Shown: positions 16,058-25,027 of the stretch, piece after piece
How positions within the stretch are numbered: the first letter of the stretch is position 1
Layout of the letters: every line of letters begins with the position of its first letter
Assembly (NCBI GenBank): GCA_021299715.1
Contig: JAJTEL010000001.1
Span: forward strand, 395,171 to 459,170
Reading direction: 5' to 3'
Origin: Ilumatobacteraceae bacterium
Lineage (GTDB): Bacteria; Actinomycetota; Acidimicrobiia; Acidimicrobiales; Ilumatobacteraceae
DNA length: 64,000 nucleotides
Position numbers and translations under genes: made by a program
Notes under the pieces: model-generated
The model's input: the letters and a program-made list of their open reading frames with translations, nothing else
Told to the model about the DNA's origin: nothing
The model's database searches: none

Positions 16058-16873
16058 ATGAATCAAAAGCAATGGATTCCCAATGACGAGTCGTTGGAGA
16101 AAAATCTCTCGTACATAACACGCACCAATCGCTACATCGCTGGCGTTGTGTTTGTACTCCTCTCACTCATTGGTCTGGTCGTTGGTCAACTCCTTATCGG
16201 TCTTGCCGCCGGCGTCGTCGCAGCATTTGTCGCACAACGCGTAATTTTTGCTTCTACGCGAAACGTTTTCAACGCAGTTGCCGACACCGTTCCTGCATCG
16301 GAACTTCATCATGCACGTGTTTTCAATGTCATCGACGGGCTATGTGTTGTCAGTGGAGATCAGCGCCCTTCGGTTCGAATTGTTGACTCCGCATTTCCCG
16401 TAGCAACTGTTCTCGTCGGCGACAACGGAAAAGGCATCATCGCAGTGTCTGAATCGTTTGTTCGCACCATGGATCGTGTGGAAGTAGAAGCCGTCATGGC
16501 GCACCTGTTGTGGCGACTGCGTATGGGTCATCCGCAACTCATTGCCTACTTCGCCGGACTTGGTTCGGTCATGTCCAAAGTTGGTCTTTCCGCACTGGTG
16601 TCGCGACTATCGGAAAAAGCGTTGCAACAAGAGATGGTCTTGTGGGCAGACATCGCGGCCTGTCAGGTCACTCGTTTTCCGCCAGCATTAATCTCGGCAT
16701 TAGAGAAGTCAGCTCTTTCTCAGGACCACGTGTCCTGCGGTGTGGCTGAGGCTCTGTGCTTTGCTCTGCCCATTGAGAACCGAAGTGACACCAATCGGGT
16801 GCGCAAGGTTTCTAATGTGGTGATGGCTCGTCCTCTGGTTGCAGAGCGAATCGCCATCTTGAAGGAGATCTGA
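16058..16873 (+). CDS. membrane protein, degenerate M48 peptidase-like
   Basis: A 271-aa protein with two membrane helices near the N-terminus (about 29-64). VRTMDRVEVEAVMAHLLWRLRMGHPQ aligns with the M48 pattern ELEAVLAHELGHxxxxH, but the HExxH zinc motif reads HLLWR (149-153); the later Glu zinc ligand also looks lost (LWADIAACQV). It is therefore likely a non-catalytic relative. ATG 16058, after AAAGG, is preferred to GTG 16040. It follows pimA and precedes a lipoprotein gene, which starts one base after its stop. Confidence 0.72.
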   Translation: MNQKQWIPNDESLEKNLSYITRTNRYIAGVVFVLLSLIGLVVGQLLIGLAAGVVAAFVAQRVIFASTRNVFNAVADTVPASELHHARVFNVIDGLCVVSGDQRPSVRIVDSAFPVATVLVGDNGKGIIAVSESFVRTMDRVEVEAVMAHLLWRLRMGHPQLIAYFAGLGSVMSKVGLSALVSRLSEKALQQEMVLWADIAACQVTRFPPALISALEKSALSQDHVSCGVAEALCFALPIENRSDTNRVRKVSNVVMARPLVAERIAILKEI

Positions 16874-16874
16874 C

Positions 16875-17960
16875 ATGTCTGTACATCGTGCTCGTCTATT
16901 GCGAATTACTGCCTCGCTGGTGGCTGTTTCGGTGCTTGCCGCATGTGGCGGCGGCGGTTCAGACGCATCTAATTCCAATGGCACAGAAAACGGATCAAAC
17001 GATCCCAATAACCCCAATGGCCCTGTGTACCCACTGCTTGGTACGCCTATCTCAGATTCAGGTGCGGCAGCACGCCCAGCCATTGCGTGCAAAATTGACA
17101 ACCACCCCAATGCTCGTCCGCAAACTGGTTTGAACAAGGCAGACATAGTTTTCGAAGAGAATGTTGAAGGCCTTACTCGCTTCGCTGCAGTGTTCCACAG
17201 CCAAGGAAGTGACCCGGTGGGGCCATTGCGTAGTGGTCGTACCCAAGACATCGACATTCTTGGTTCATACAACAAACCACTGTTCTGCTGGAGCGGTGGT
17301 AACTACCGCGTGACACGTGCCGTTAACGCCAGCACGCTCGTCAACGTTGGTTACAGCGCTTCGCGAGGCAAAGGCGGTTACTACCGCGCGAAAGACAAGA
17401 AGATTCCGCACAACTTGTACGCCAAGACCAAAGATTTGTGGACCCTTGCACCCGAAGGTTCGGGTCCGCCACAGCAGCAGTTCACCTACCGCGGCCCAAG
17501 CGATGCCAAACCTGCAACGTCCACCGCAGTTGATGGCGCAAAAGTCTCCATGTACAACGTGAAGGTGTTCTGGAAGTGGGATGCGGCATCGGGAAGTTTC
17601 ATGCGGTTCAATGAAAACTTGAAGCGGGAGATGGAACCACACATGGCCGACGATGGCCAAGTGTCGGCGAAGAATGTGGTTGTTCTGTATGTCACATACA
17701 AGCGCAGCAAGGCCGATCGAAAGAGCCCACACGCAATCACCACAGGTAAGGGCACAGGATTTGTTCTGACCGATGGTGGAATCATTGAGGTGAATTGGGA
17801 ACGCAACGATGTAACGCAACCCTTCGTCTTTACCGATTCGGCCGGCGCGGTCGTTCGAATGACGCCGGGACGTACATGGGTAGAACTTGGCTGGAAGAAC
17901 TCACTGGCACCAGTTGGACCAGGGGTTGACCCATCCACTGTGAAGTGGCCTGCGGTTTAG
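16875..17960 (+). CDS. DUF3048 (YerB-like) lipoprotein
   Basis: A 361-aa exported lipoprotein: signal peptide then lipobox LAAC with C24, followed by a Gly/Asn/Ser-rich linker (about 25-50). The body matches DUF3048: AIACKIDNHPNARPQTGLNKADIVFEE, GLTRFAAVFHSQGSDPVGPLRSGR and the C-terminal GIIEVNWERND...PGRTWVEL. The function of the family is unknown; the domain is shared with Bacillus YerB. An excellent Shine-Dalgarno sequence (GAAGGAG, 16861-16867) sits 7 bases ahead of the ATG. It is co-transcribed with the M48-like gene. Confidence 0.85.
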   Translation: MSVHRARLLRITASLVAVSVLAACGGGGSDASNSNGTENGSNDPNNPNGPVYPLLGTPISDSGAAARPAIACKIDNHPNARPQTGLNKADIVFEENVEGLTRFAAVFHSQGSDPVGPLRSGRTQDIDILGSYNKPLFCWSGGNYRVTRAVNASTLVNVGYSASRGKGGYYRAKDKKIPHNLYAKTKDLWTLAPEGSGPPQQQFTYRGPSDAKPATSTAVDGAKVSMYNVKVFWKWDAASGSFMRFNENLKREMEPHMADDGQVSAKNVVVLYVTYKRSKADRKSPHAITTGKGTGFVLTDGGIIEVNWERNDVTQPFVFTDSAGAVVRMTPGRTWVELGWKNSLAPVGPGVDPSTVKWPAV

Positions 17961-17999
17961 TCACATCAAATCCTTAGGGGTACGGTCCGAATGGCTAGA

Positions 18000-18005
18000 T
18001 AGCCT
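18000..18005 (+). promoter_or_regulatory. -10 element of pdxS
   Basis: TAGCCT lies 6 bases before the pdxS ATG; leaderless spacing. Confidence 0.5.
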
Positions 18006-18011
18006 GACGGC

Positions 18012-18911
18012 ATGAATTCCTCCAACGGATCCTCAGTAGGCACACAGCGCGTAAAACGCGGACTTGCAGAAATGCTGAAGGGCGGCGTCATCATGGACGT
18101 CGTCACGGCCAAAGAAGCAAAAATCGCTGAAGATGCTGGGGCGTGTGCGGTTATGGCACTCGAGCGTGTTCCTGCCGACATTCGTCGTGACGGTGGCGTG
18201 GCGCGCATGAGCGACCCATCAATGATTGAAGAGATTCAGGCCGCTGTCAGCATTCCTGTTATGGCCAAGGTTCGTATTGGTCATTTCGTCGAAGCACAAA
18301 TTCTCGAAGCGCTTGGCGTGGACTTCATTGATGAATCAGAAGTGCTCACACCTGCAGATGAAACACACCACATTGACAAGTTTGGTTTCACTGTGCCCTT
18401 CGTGTGTGGTGCCACCAATTTGGGTGAAGCACTTCGTCGCGTGTCCGAAGGTGCGTGCATGATTCGTTCGAAGGGCGAAGCCGGAACAGGCAACGTTGTC
18501 GAAGCTGTGCGTCATTTGCGCTCCATCTTGGGCGACATTCGCAAAATCACTCAGGCCGATAACGCAGAGTTATTCCAGTGGGCAAAGTCTTTGCAGGCTC
18601 CGCTTCCACTTGTTCAAGAAATCGCCGAAACTGGAAAATTCCCTGTCCCCATTTTTTGTGCTGGCGGAATTGCAACACCAGCCGACGCTGCACTTGCAAT
18701 GCAACTGGGTGCAGAGGCGGTTTTCGTGGGTTCAGGAATTTTCAAGAGTGACAAGCCAGAGCTTCGCGCGAAGGCAATCGTGGAAGCAACAACTCACTTC
18801 CGCGATGCACATGTGCTTGCCCGTGTCAGCCGCAATTTGGGTGCACCCATGACCGGCATTGGCATGGACGAAATTCACGAATCACAGCGCTACGCATCCC
18901 GCGGCAACTAA
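18012..18911 (+). CDS. pdxS: pyridoxal 5'-phosphate synthase, PdxS subunit
   Basis: A 299-aa TIM-barrel synthase that builds PLP from ribose 5-phosphate, glyceraldehyde 3-phosphate and ammonia from PdxT. It has D29 ([35 protein letters not shown] region) and the Schiff-base Lys86 ([35 protein letters not shown] region), both highly conserved. Full length. pdxT follows after 33 bases. In mycobacteria the pdxS/pdxT pair likewise follows the PIM genes. Confidence 0.96.
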   Translation: MNSSNGSSVGTQRVKRGLAEMLKGGVIMDVVTAKEAKIAEDAGACAVMALERVPADIRRDGGVARMSDPSMIEEIQAAVSIPVMAKVRIGHFVEAQILEALGVDFIDESEVLTPADETHHIDKFGFTVPFVCGATNLGEALRRVSEGACMIRSKGEAGTGNVVEAVRHLRSILGDIRKITQADNAELFQWAKSLQAPLPLVQEIAETGKFPVPIFCAGGIATPADAALAMQLGAEAVFVGSGIFKSDKPELRAKAIVEATTHFRDAHVLARVSRNLGAPMTGIGMDEIHESQRYASRGN

Positions 18912-18944
18912 CACGGTTCTTCATCGTGGATTCGAGGCCTCCGG

Positions 18945-19529
18945 GTGAACATGACGGTTGGAGTACTTGCCCTTCAGGGTGCGTTTGCTGCTCACGCTGA
19001 GTGCATTCAATCGCTGGGGGTTGCCACTGTCGAAGTGCGCACGCCTGAACATCTCGCTGCAGTCGACTCTTTGCTCATGCCGGGTGGCGAGTCAAGCACG
19101 ATGTCGCAATTGTTGTTGTCATCTCAATTGTTTGCTCCCATTGCGTCTCGTATCGCAGAGGGAATGCCAGTCTTTGGAACGTGCGCCGGAATGATTTTGT
19201 TGGCGTCTGAAATTCTCGATGGCCGCTCAGACCAGGTGAGTTTTTCCGCAATCGACATCTCGGTTCGTCGCAACGCATTTGGTCGTCAGGTCGACTCATT
19301 TGAATCATCGATTCATACTCCCATTGGCGATTTTCACGGGGTCTTCATTCGTGCTCCGCGAATTGAGCGCATTGGCAATGGGGTAGAGGTTCTCGGAACA
19401 CTTGGCGATGAGCCAGTATTGGTGCGCCAAGGAAACGTGCTGGCGGCGTCGTTCCATCCGGAACTCACCGGAGATGCTCGTTTGCACGAGTACTTTGTTC
19501 AGAACATGACACAGACGAGGAAGGTGTAG
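18945..19529 (+). CDS. pdxT: pyridoxal 5'-phosphate synthase, PdxT glutaminase subunit
   Basis: A 194-aa class I glutamine amidotransferase that supplies ammonia to PdxS. The triad is clear: nucleophile C80 (FGTCAGM) and H171/E173 (ASFHPELTGD). GVLALQGAFAAH at the start and MPGGESSTM are family hallmarks. The start is GTG 18945 or ATG 18951, two codons apart; sequence does not decide. yebC follows 3 bases after its stop. Confidence 0.94.
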   Translation: MNMTVGVLALQGAFAAHAECIQSLGVATVEVRTPEHLAAVDSLLMPGGESSTMSQLLLSSQLFAPIASRIAEGMPVFGTCAGMILLASEILDGRSDQVSFSAIDISVRRNAFGRQVDSFESSIHTPIGDFHGVFIRAPRIERIGNGVEVLGTLGDEPVLVRQGNVLAASFHPELTGDARLHEYFVQNMTQTRKV

Positions 19530-19532
19530 CCA

Positions 19533-20279
19533 ATGTCCGGCCACTCCAAATGGGCAACTATTAAGCACAAGAAGGGCGCAGCAGACAAGGCGCGCGGAAA
19601 ACTCTTCGCAAAGTTGGCGCGTCAAATTGAAGTTGCCGCACGTGCTGGTGGTGGAGATGTGGATTCGAATGCCGCATTACGAACCATGGTGTTGAAAGCC
19701 AAAGCCGGCCAAATGACCAAAGATGCAATTGATCGAGCCATCAAACGTGGAATTGGCGAGAACGATGGCGCGAACTACGAAAGCATTACCTATGAGGGGT
19801 ATGCGCCGGGCGGAGTGGCCATGTTGGTCGATGTGCTCACCGATAATCGCAATCGCACAGCGGCCGATGTTCGTAGCGCATTTTCAAAATTCGGAGGCTC
19901 CATGGCGGAACCAGGAGCAGTGGGTTGGCAATTCTCTCGCCGCGGAGTCATTTTGGTGCCATCGTCGCTCGACGAAGACACCGTCATGACCGCCGCTCTT
20001 GAAGCTGGCGCCGACGATATTGAACGCGACGGTGACTCGTGGAAAGTTCTCACCGATCCGTCGGTGGTGTACGACGTGAAAGACGCGCTTGATGCCGCTG
20101 GTATTGAAGTGCAAAGTGCCGAGTCCACCATGGTCTCATCAACCACAATTGAAGTCACTGACGTGAATGATGCGAAACAAATACTTCGCATCATGGACTT
20201 GTTGGAAGATAATGATGACGTACAAGATGTCTATGCCAACTTCGACATGGACGAATCAATCATGCAAGGAATTGACTAA
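19533..20279 (+). CDS. yebC: YebC/TACO1-family protein
   Basis: A 248-aa protein starting MSGHSKWATIKHKKGAADKARGKLFAKLARQI, the unmistakable YebC N-terminus. The family is described both as a DNA-binding regulator and as a ribosome-associated factor easing synthesis of proline-rich stretches. A good ribosome site GAGGAAGG (19517-19524) precedes the ATG. It lies just before the ruvCAB genes, as in most bacteria, here with a peroxiredoxin gene between. Its stop shares one base with the next start. Confidence 0.95.
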   Translation: MSGHSKWATIKHKKGAADKARGKLFAKLARQIEVAARAGGGDVDSNAALRTMVLKAKAGQMTKDAIDRAIKRGIGENDGANYESITYEGYAPGGVAMLVDVLTDNRNRTAADVRSAFSKFGGSMAEPGAVGWQFSRRGVILVPSSLDEDTVMTAALEAGADDIERDGDSWKVLTDPSVVYDVKDALDAAGIEVQSAESTMVSSTTIEVTDVNDAKQILRIMDLLEDNDDVQDVYANFDMDESIMQGID

Positions 20280-20731
20280 TGGCAGCCACAATGGGGGAGA
20301 CCGCTCCCGATTTCACGCTTCCCGGAACCGGTGGCACTTCGTACACCTTGTCTAGTTTTCGGGGAAACCCCGTCGTCATCGTGTTCTATCCCGGAGACGA
20401 CTCTCCTGTTTGCACGAAGCAGTTGAACTCGTACAACAACGAACTGTCTGCTTTCGAGGGTGTAGGTGCCCAAGTCTTGGCTATTTCTGCTCAAGACATC
20501 GACAGTCACGAATCGTTTGCATCAAAATACGGATTCAAGTTTCCCTTGCTCGCCGACACCGACAAGGCAGTTGCCACCGCATACGGCACCGTGGGGCCAC
20601 TTGGCTTTCCACGCCGCAGTGTGTTCGTGGTGGACGGACAAGGGGTTATCCGATATGCCCACCGAGCCATAGCGGGACTCACTTTCCGCCCCGTGGACGA
20701 ACTCATAGCCGCTGTCGAAGCCGCTCGCTAA
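20279..20731 (+). CDS. bcp: thioredoxin-dependent peroxiredoxin (Bcp/PrxQ family)
   Basis: A 150-aa AhpC/TSA-fold peroxidase that reduces hydrogen and organic peroxides. The peroxidatic C45 is in FYPGDDSPVCTKQL (PxxxS/TxxC); it is the only cysteine, so this is a 1-Cys form lacking the PrxQ resolving cysteine, and a low-molecular thiol such as mycothiol could serve (inference). GPLGFPRRSVFVVDGQGVIRYAH is the conserved C-terminal strand pair. It is coupled to yebC by a one-base overlap (TAATG). Confidence 0.88.
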   Translation: MAATMGETAPDFTLPGTGGTSYTLSSFRGNPVVIVFYPGDDSPVCTKQLNSYNNELSAFEGVGAQVLAISAQDIDSHESFASKYGFKFPLLADTDKAVATAYGTVGPLGFPRRSVFVVDGQGVIRYAHRAIAGLTFRPVDELIAAVEAAR

Positions 20732-20758
20732 TTCACCATTCCCTGCACCCTCCTGGGG

Positions 20759-20764
20759 TAGCAT
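20759..20764 (+). promoter_or_regulatory. -10 element of ruvC
   Basis: TAGCAT lies 7 bases before ATG 20772. An ATG at 20763 falls inside it, which argues for the later start. Confidence 0.45.
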
Positions 20765-20771
20765 GGAACAT

Positions 20772-21296
20772 ATGTTCGGTCATGTGGTCATGGGGGTCGA
20801 CCCCGGTCTCACGCGGTGTGGCTATGCCGTGTTGTCCATGACCTCGGCTCAGTCCATTACTCCACTCGCCATCGGAGTGTTGCGCACGCCAGCCACCAGT
20901 CCGTTACATGAACGGTTGGCTGAAATTCATAACGAAGTCGATGCGTTGCTGGCTGAATTTCGGCCTCACGCTGTGGCTGTCGAGCAAGTGTTTTTTCAAA
21001 ACAACGTTCGTACCGCAATGTCGGTGGGGCAAGCCAGCGGAATTGTGTTGGCACTGGCTGCACGGGCTGGGTGCCACGTTGCTCAGTACACCCCGTCGCA
21101 GGTGAAGAACACCGTTGCCGGATGGGGTGGTGCCACAAAAGACCAAATTGGTCGCATGGTGCAACAACGCTTATCGCTCGACACCATCCCACAACCCGCC
21201 GACGCTGCCGACGCGGCGGCAATTGCTCTTTGCCATTGTTCAATTGCCCCATTCATCGCATCTCGCGATGCCGCAGTGGCTAGAGGTATTTCATGA
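20772..21296 (+). CDS. ruvC: Holliday junction resolvase RuvC
   Basis: A 174-aa RNase-H-fold endonuclease that cuts Holliday junctions together with RuvAB. Active-site acids are D10 (MGVDPGLTRCGYAV), E71 (AVEQVFF), D144 and D147 (QPADAADAAAIALCH). GQASGIVLALAARAG and YTPSQVKNTVAGWGGATKDQI are family segments. Start ATG 20772 is preferred since the family begins a few residues before the first aspartate and an apparent -10 covers the ATG at 20763. It overlaps ruvA by four bases. Confidence 0.95.
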   Translation: MFGHVVMGVDPGLTRCGYAVLSMTSAQSITPLAIGVLRTPATSPLHERLAEIHNEVDALLAEFRPHAVAVEQVFFQNNVRTAMSVGQASGIVLALAARAGCHVAQYTPSQVKNTVAGWGGATKDQIGRMVQQRLSLDTIPQPADAADAAAIALCHCSIAPFIASRDAAVARGIS

Positions 21297-21886
21297 TCGG
21301 AAGTCTTCGCGGTGTTGTTCTCGAACGATTCACGCCTTCAACGGTTCTTGTTGAAGTGGGTGGAGTGGGGTATCTGTGCGCGGTCACCACAAGTACGTTT
21401 GCTGAACTCGAACCAACGGTCTCATGCTTTCTGCATATTCACCATCACATCCGCGAAGACGCCCAAACGCTCTACGGATTTACAACGCGTGGTGAGCGGG
21501 ACGCATTCAACATTCTCATAAACACCCACGGAATTGGTCCGGCCATGGCCATGGCAATTCTCGGAACATATTCGCCCACTGCGCTTATCAGCATCGTTGC
21601 ATCGCACGACACTGCTGCACTCACTGTTGTTCCAGGTGTCGGAAAGAAAACCGCAGAACGCCTCATGGTGGAACTGAAATCTCGTCTCAATGTCGACAGC
21701 ATTCCCACCACTGGCTCTACAGACACCGTGCAGTCGGCTGCAGCCGATGTTCGTGAAGCGCTCACTGCTCTCGGATACGGTGCCGATGAAATTCGTGACA
21801 CCATGCGCCAGTTGTCTTCCTCCGAAGGGACTGAAGCAATGTTGCGCGATGCGCTTGCACTTCTAGGAGCACGTCGTGCGGGATGA
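21293..21886 (+). CDS. ruvA: Holliday junction branch migration protein RuvA
   Basis: A 197-aa tetrameric junction-binding subunit. [31 protein letters not shown] is the N-terminal OB domain; two helix-hairpin-helix motifs follow ([15 protein letters not shown] and [20 protein letters not shown]), then a flexible linker and the C-terminal RuvB-binding domain ([24 protein letters not shown]). ATGA overlap with ruvC; the ruvB start lies 11 bases inside its end. Confidence 0.96.
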   Translation: MIGSLRGVVLERFTPSTVLVEVGGVGYLCAVTTSTFAELEPTVSCFLHIHHHIREDAQTLYGFTTRGERDAFNILINTHGIGPAMAMAILGTYSPTALISIVASHDTAALTVVPGVGKKTAERLMVELKSRLNVDSIPTTGSTDTVQSAAADVREALTALGYGADEIRDTMRQLSSSEGTEAMLRDALALLGARRAG

Positions 21887-22868
21887 ATTTCTCGATCCCA
21901 CGGCGTCGTCAGACATGGAAGTGTCCGACGAAGTAAGTCTTCGTCCGCGACAACTAGACGAGTTTGTTGGTCAACGTGAATTGAAAGAACATCTCGACAT
22001 TGTTCTTGGAGCAGCAAAGCAGCGTGGACAAGCGGCCGATCACATTTTGCTGGCAGGTCCACCAGGCTTAGGAAAAACCACCATGGCCGGCATAGTTGCT
22101 GCAGAAATGGGTGTTGTCCTTCATGTCACTAGTGGACCTGCACTAGAGCGCGCCGGAGATCTTGCAGCAATCCTCACAAAGCTGGGTGAAGGCGACGTGT
22201 TGTTCATCGATGAAATTCATCGACTCTCTCGTTCGGTAGAAGAAATTCTGTATCCGGCAATGGAAGATTTCCAGATTGACATTGTTGTGGGTAAAGGTCC
22301 GGCAGCATCATCAATTCGACTCACTCTTCCCCGCTTCACTCTCATTGGTGCCACCACTCGAACAGGCATGATTACTGGTCCGTTACGCGACCGCTTCGGA
22401 TTAGTTGCTCGTCTAGATTTTTACGACACTGACGAGCTGAATTCAATTGTCACGCGAGCAGCCAGAATTCTCGACGTGCCTATTGACAATGGTGCATCGC
22501 TGCAAATTGCGCGTCGCAGTCGTGGCACCCCGCGAATTGCAAACAGGCTCTTGCGTCGCGTACGAGACTTTGCTGAAGTTCGTGGAGACGGCACCATTAA
22601 TTCTCAGACCGCGACAGAGGCATTGAAAGTTTTTGGCGTCGATGAGCTTGGTCTCGACAAAGTCGATCGTGCAATTTTGCGCAGTTTGTGCGAACAGTTC
22701 GAAGGTGGCCCTGTTGGGCTCACAACATTGGCCATTGCGGTGGGTGAGCAACCAGAGACCGTGGAAGATGTCTACGAGCCATTTCTCATTCAATTGGGAC
22801 TTATTGCTCGAACTCCCCGCGGACGCATTGCGATGGATGCAGCCCGTAGTCACCTCGCTAGCCCGTAA
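21876..22868 (+). CDS. ruvB: Holliday junction branch migration ATPase RuvB
   Basis: A 330-aa AAA+ motor. It has [19 protein letters not shown] at the start, Walker [10 protein letters not shown] (61-69), Walker [16 protein letters not shown], sensor I GATTRTG and the arginine finger region GPLRDRFG, then the winged-helix DNA-binding domain ending [15 protein letters not shown]. The GTG start lies inside ruvA, with AGGAG nearby at 21865. Its TAA stop forms the first half of the queA -10. Confidence 0.97.
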   Translation: MRDEFLDPTASSDMEVSDEVSLRPRQLDEFVGQRELKEHLDIVLGAAKQRGQAADHILLAGPPGLGKTTMAGIVAAEMGVVLHVTSGPALERAGDLAAILTKLGEGDVLFIDEIHRLSRSVEEILYPAMEDFQIDIVVGKGPAASSIRLTLPRFTLIGATTRTGMITGPLRDRFGLVARLDFYDTDELNSIVTRAARILDVPIDNGASLQIARRSRGTPRIANRLLRRVRDFAEVRGDGTINSQTATEALKVFGVDELGLDKVDRAILRSLCEQFEGGPVGLTTLAIAVGEQPETVEDVYEPFLIQLGLIARTPRGRIAMDAARSHLASP

Positions 22869-22871
22869 CCT
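22866..22871 (+). promoter_or_regulatory. -10 element of queA built on the ruvB stop codon
   Basis: TAACCT; TAA is the ruvB stop. It lies 6 bases before the queA GTG. Confidence 0.45.
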
Positions 22872-22877
22872 TTCGGC

Positions 22878-23885
22878 GTGCACATCTCGGACATTGACTA
22901 CCTTCTGCCCGAAGATCTCATTGCTCAAAAGCCCATCGAGCCCAGAGACTCCGCCCGCTTGCTTGTAGCCGATGGTTCACGCGCACATCATCACGTTGTC
23001 TCGCAGTTGCCACAATTCATTCGTCCGGGTGATGTCGTGGTGGTGAACGACACTCGTGTCCTGCCTGCCCGATTGACCTTGCAAAGAAAAACTGGAGGCG
23101 CAGCAGAGGTGTTGTTGCTCGAGCGTCGTTCGCCCGATGCTCGACTATGGGAAGCCTTGGTTCGCCCTGCTCGGAAGTTGAAGGAAGGCGAAGTTCTTGA
23201 ATATTTCGGTAAGCGAGTGGTTCGAATTGGGCCACGCACCGAAGCAGGCGACACCTTCGTTGTGGAAATTACCGACGATGATCCACTTGCACTCATTCAA
23301 CGCATCGGGTCAATGCCGTTGCCGCCGTACATTCGCGGGTCTCTCAAGGATCAAGAGCGTTATCAAACTGTGTATTCGCAAACGCCAGCCAGCGCCGCCG
23401 CGCCCACGGCTGGTTTGCACTTCACTCCCGAACTTTTGCAACGAGTAGAAGAGGCCGGAGCAGTCATTAAGCGTGTGGAGTTAGTTGTTGGTCTTGACAC
23501 TTTCAAGCCCATCTCCACCGAGAACCCGCTCGAACACGTCATTCATTCTGAGTTCTACAACGTTCCACAAGACACGTGGGATGCATGCGTGTCTGCACAG
23601 AGAGTCATTGCAATCGGCACCACGGCAACACGTGCTCTTGAATCTGCCGCAACATTTGGTGAGTTGTCGGGCCGTACTCGGCTCTTTATAACTCCGGGTT
23701 ACGAATGGAAAATTGTTGACGCAATGCTCACCAACTTTCATATGCCGCGCACATCATTGCTTCTCATGATTGGTGCGTTTGTTGGCGAAGCGTGGAAGTC
23801 GTTGTATCAATCGGCTATCGAAGAGAAATATCGGTTTTTGTCATTTGGCGACGCAATGTTTCTTCAGCGATTAAGGGCGGACTAA
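22878..23885 (+). CDS. queA: S-adenosylmethionine:tRNA ribosyltransferase-isomerase QueA
   Basis: A 335-aa enzyme that moves the ribose of SAM onto preQ1 in tRNA, giving epoxyqueuosine. Diagnostic segments are DYLLPEDLIAQKPIEPRDSARLLV, VVVNDTRVLPARL, SAAAPTAGLHFTPELL, TTATRALES and TNFHMPRTSLLLMIGAF. GTG start with a leaderless-type -10. The tgt gene follows with no gap, so the two neighbouring queuosine steps are co-expressed. Confidence 0.95.
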   Translation: MHISDIDYLLPEDLIAQKPIEPRDSARLLVADGSRAHHHVVSQLPQFIRPGDVVVVNDTRVLPARLTLQRKTGGAAEVLLLERRSPDARLWEALVRPARKLKEGEVLEYFGKRVVRIGPRTEAGDTFVVEITDDDPLALIQRIGSMPLPPYIRGSLKDQERYQTVYSQTPASAAAPTAGLHFTPELLQRVEEAGAVIKRVELVVGLDTFKPISTENPLEHVIHSEFYNVPQDTWDACVSAQRVIAIGTTATRALESAATFGELSGRTRLFITPGYEWKIVDAMLTNFHMPRTSLLLMIGAFVGEAWKSLYQSAIEEKYRFLSFGDAMFLQRLRAD

Positions 23886-24983
23886 GTGTTTAAGGTTCAA
23901 TTAGCAATCACGGCTCGTGACGGCAATGCGCGCACTGGTGTTGCTGCCACGCATCGCGGGTCGTACGAAACCCCATGCTTTATGCCCGTCGGAACTCGCG
24001 GTGCCATTAAGTATCTCAGCGCACGCGATTACGCCGAGTTAGGCGCACGTATTGTCCTTGGAAATACCTACCACCTCATGTTGCGTCCCGGAGCAGACAT
24101 TGTGGAACGCTTTGGTGGTCTCGGTGCATTTGCTGCATGGGACGGACTAACGCTGACCGACTCGGGTGGATTCCAGGTGTTTTCACTCGACCCGAAAGTG
24201 GACGATGACGGCGTCACTTTCAAGTCAACCTACGACGGTTCGTACCATCGCTTCACTCCTGAGATTGCGGTGGAAACTCAACAGAAGTTGGGTGCGGATA
24301 TTCAAATGGTTCTCGACGTGTGTACGTCTCTACCGGCCGAACCACATATTGTTCGTTTGGCACTCGAGCGAACAAGCCAGTGGGCGCAACGCGCGAAGGC
24401 TGCGCATACACGTACCGACCAATCTCTGTTCGGCATTGTTCAAGGTGGAACCGATGCGGCAATGCGCGGTGAGAGTGCGCGACGAACAGCAGACATCGGA
24501 TTTGACGGCTACGCCATTGGTGGTTTGTCGGTGGGGGAAACTCGTGCAGAAATGGTGGAGTCAATAGCCGCATGCATTGGGGACCTTCCCGACGACCAGC
24601 CGCGCTACCTCATGGGTGTTGGTGATCCTGCATCGTTGGTCGAAGCCGTCGCACTCGGTGTCGATCAGTTCGACTGTGTTATGCAAACCCGCCTCGGTCG
24701 TCACGGCACCGCCATGACGTCGGTAGGGAAAGTACACATCAAAAACGCAAAGTACGCCGACTCGGATGACCCACTCGACCCAGCGTGTTCATGCTGGGTC
24801 TGTGCATCTCATTCGCGTGGTTATCTTCGCCATCTCACTCAGGTGGGCGAGCCAACCGCTGCTCGATTGGTCTCCATTCACAACGTGGCGTGGACAATCA
24901 ATCTCATGGCGAGCATGCGCTCAGCCATTGCCGACGGCACTTTTCAGGCACTTCGACGCTCAGTTTTAGAGGTTTGGGGCTAG
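23886..24983 (+). CDS. tgt: tRNA-guanine transglycosylase (queuine/preQ1)
   Basis: A 365-aa TIM-barrel enzyme that exchanges G34 of GUN-anticodon tRNAs for preQ1. D92 in LTLTDSGGFQVFSL is the general base; GIVQGGTDAAMR and YAIGGLSVGE are substrate-site motifs; zinc ligands are in CSCWVCASHSRGYLRHL. GTG start directly after the queA stop. It ends before a perfect hairpin at 24990-25005. Confidence 0.95.
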   Translation: MFKVQLAITARDGNARTGVAATHRGSYETPCFMPVGTRGAIKYLSARDYAELGARIVLGNTYHLMLRPGADIVERFGGLGAFAAWDGLTLTDSGGFQVFSLDPKVDDDGVTFKSTYDGSYHRFTPEIAVETQQKLGADIQMVLDVCTSLPAEPHIVRLALERTSQWAQRAKAAHTRTDQSLFGIVQGGTDAAMRGESARRTADIGFDGYAIGGLSVGETRAEMVESIAACIGDLPDDQPRYLMGVGDPASLVEAVALGVDQFDCVMQTRLGRHGTAMTSVGKVHIKNAKYADSDDPLDPACSCWVCASHSRGYLRHLTQVGEPTAARLVSIHNVAWTINLMASMRSAIADGTFQALRRSVLEVWG

Positions 24984-24989
24984 CGCTAC

Positions 24990-25005
24990 GGGTCCCTTCG
25001 GACCC
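24990..25005 (+). terminator. hairpin after tgt (possible terminator)
   Basis: GGGTCC-CTTC-GGACCC, a perfect 6-bp stem 7 bases after the tgt stop, without a T-run. Confidence 0.45.
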
Positions 25006-25013
25006 AACAGGGC

Positions 25014-25019
25014 TAGGAT
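25014..25019 (+). promoter_or_regulatory. -10 element of yajC
   Basis: TAGGAT lies 8 bases before the yajC GTG, immediately after the tgt hairpin. Confidence 0.45.
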
Positions 25020-25027
25020 TGCCCACC

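Noticed and set aside
16058-16873. Frameshifted pseudogene of an M48 peptidase
   Set aside because: The frame is intact, with conserved flanks on both sides of the altered motif, so a substitution-based loss of catalysis is more likely than a broken gene.
20763-20771. ATG 20763 as the ruvC start
   Set aside because: It lies within the TAGCAT hexamer that appears to be the ruvC -10, and the ATG at 20772 better matches family N-termini. This stays an inference.
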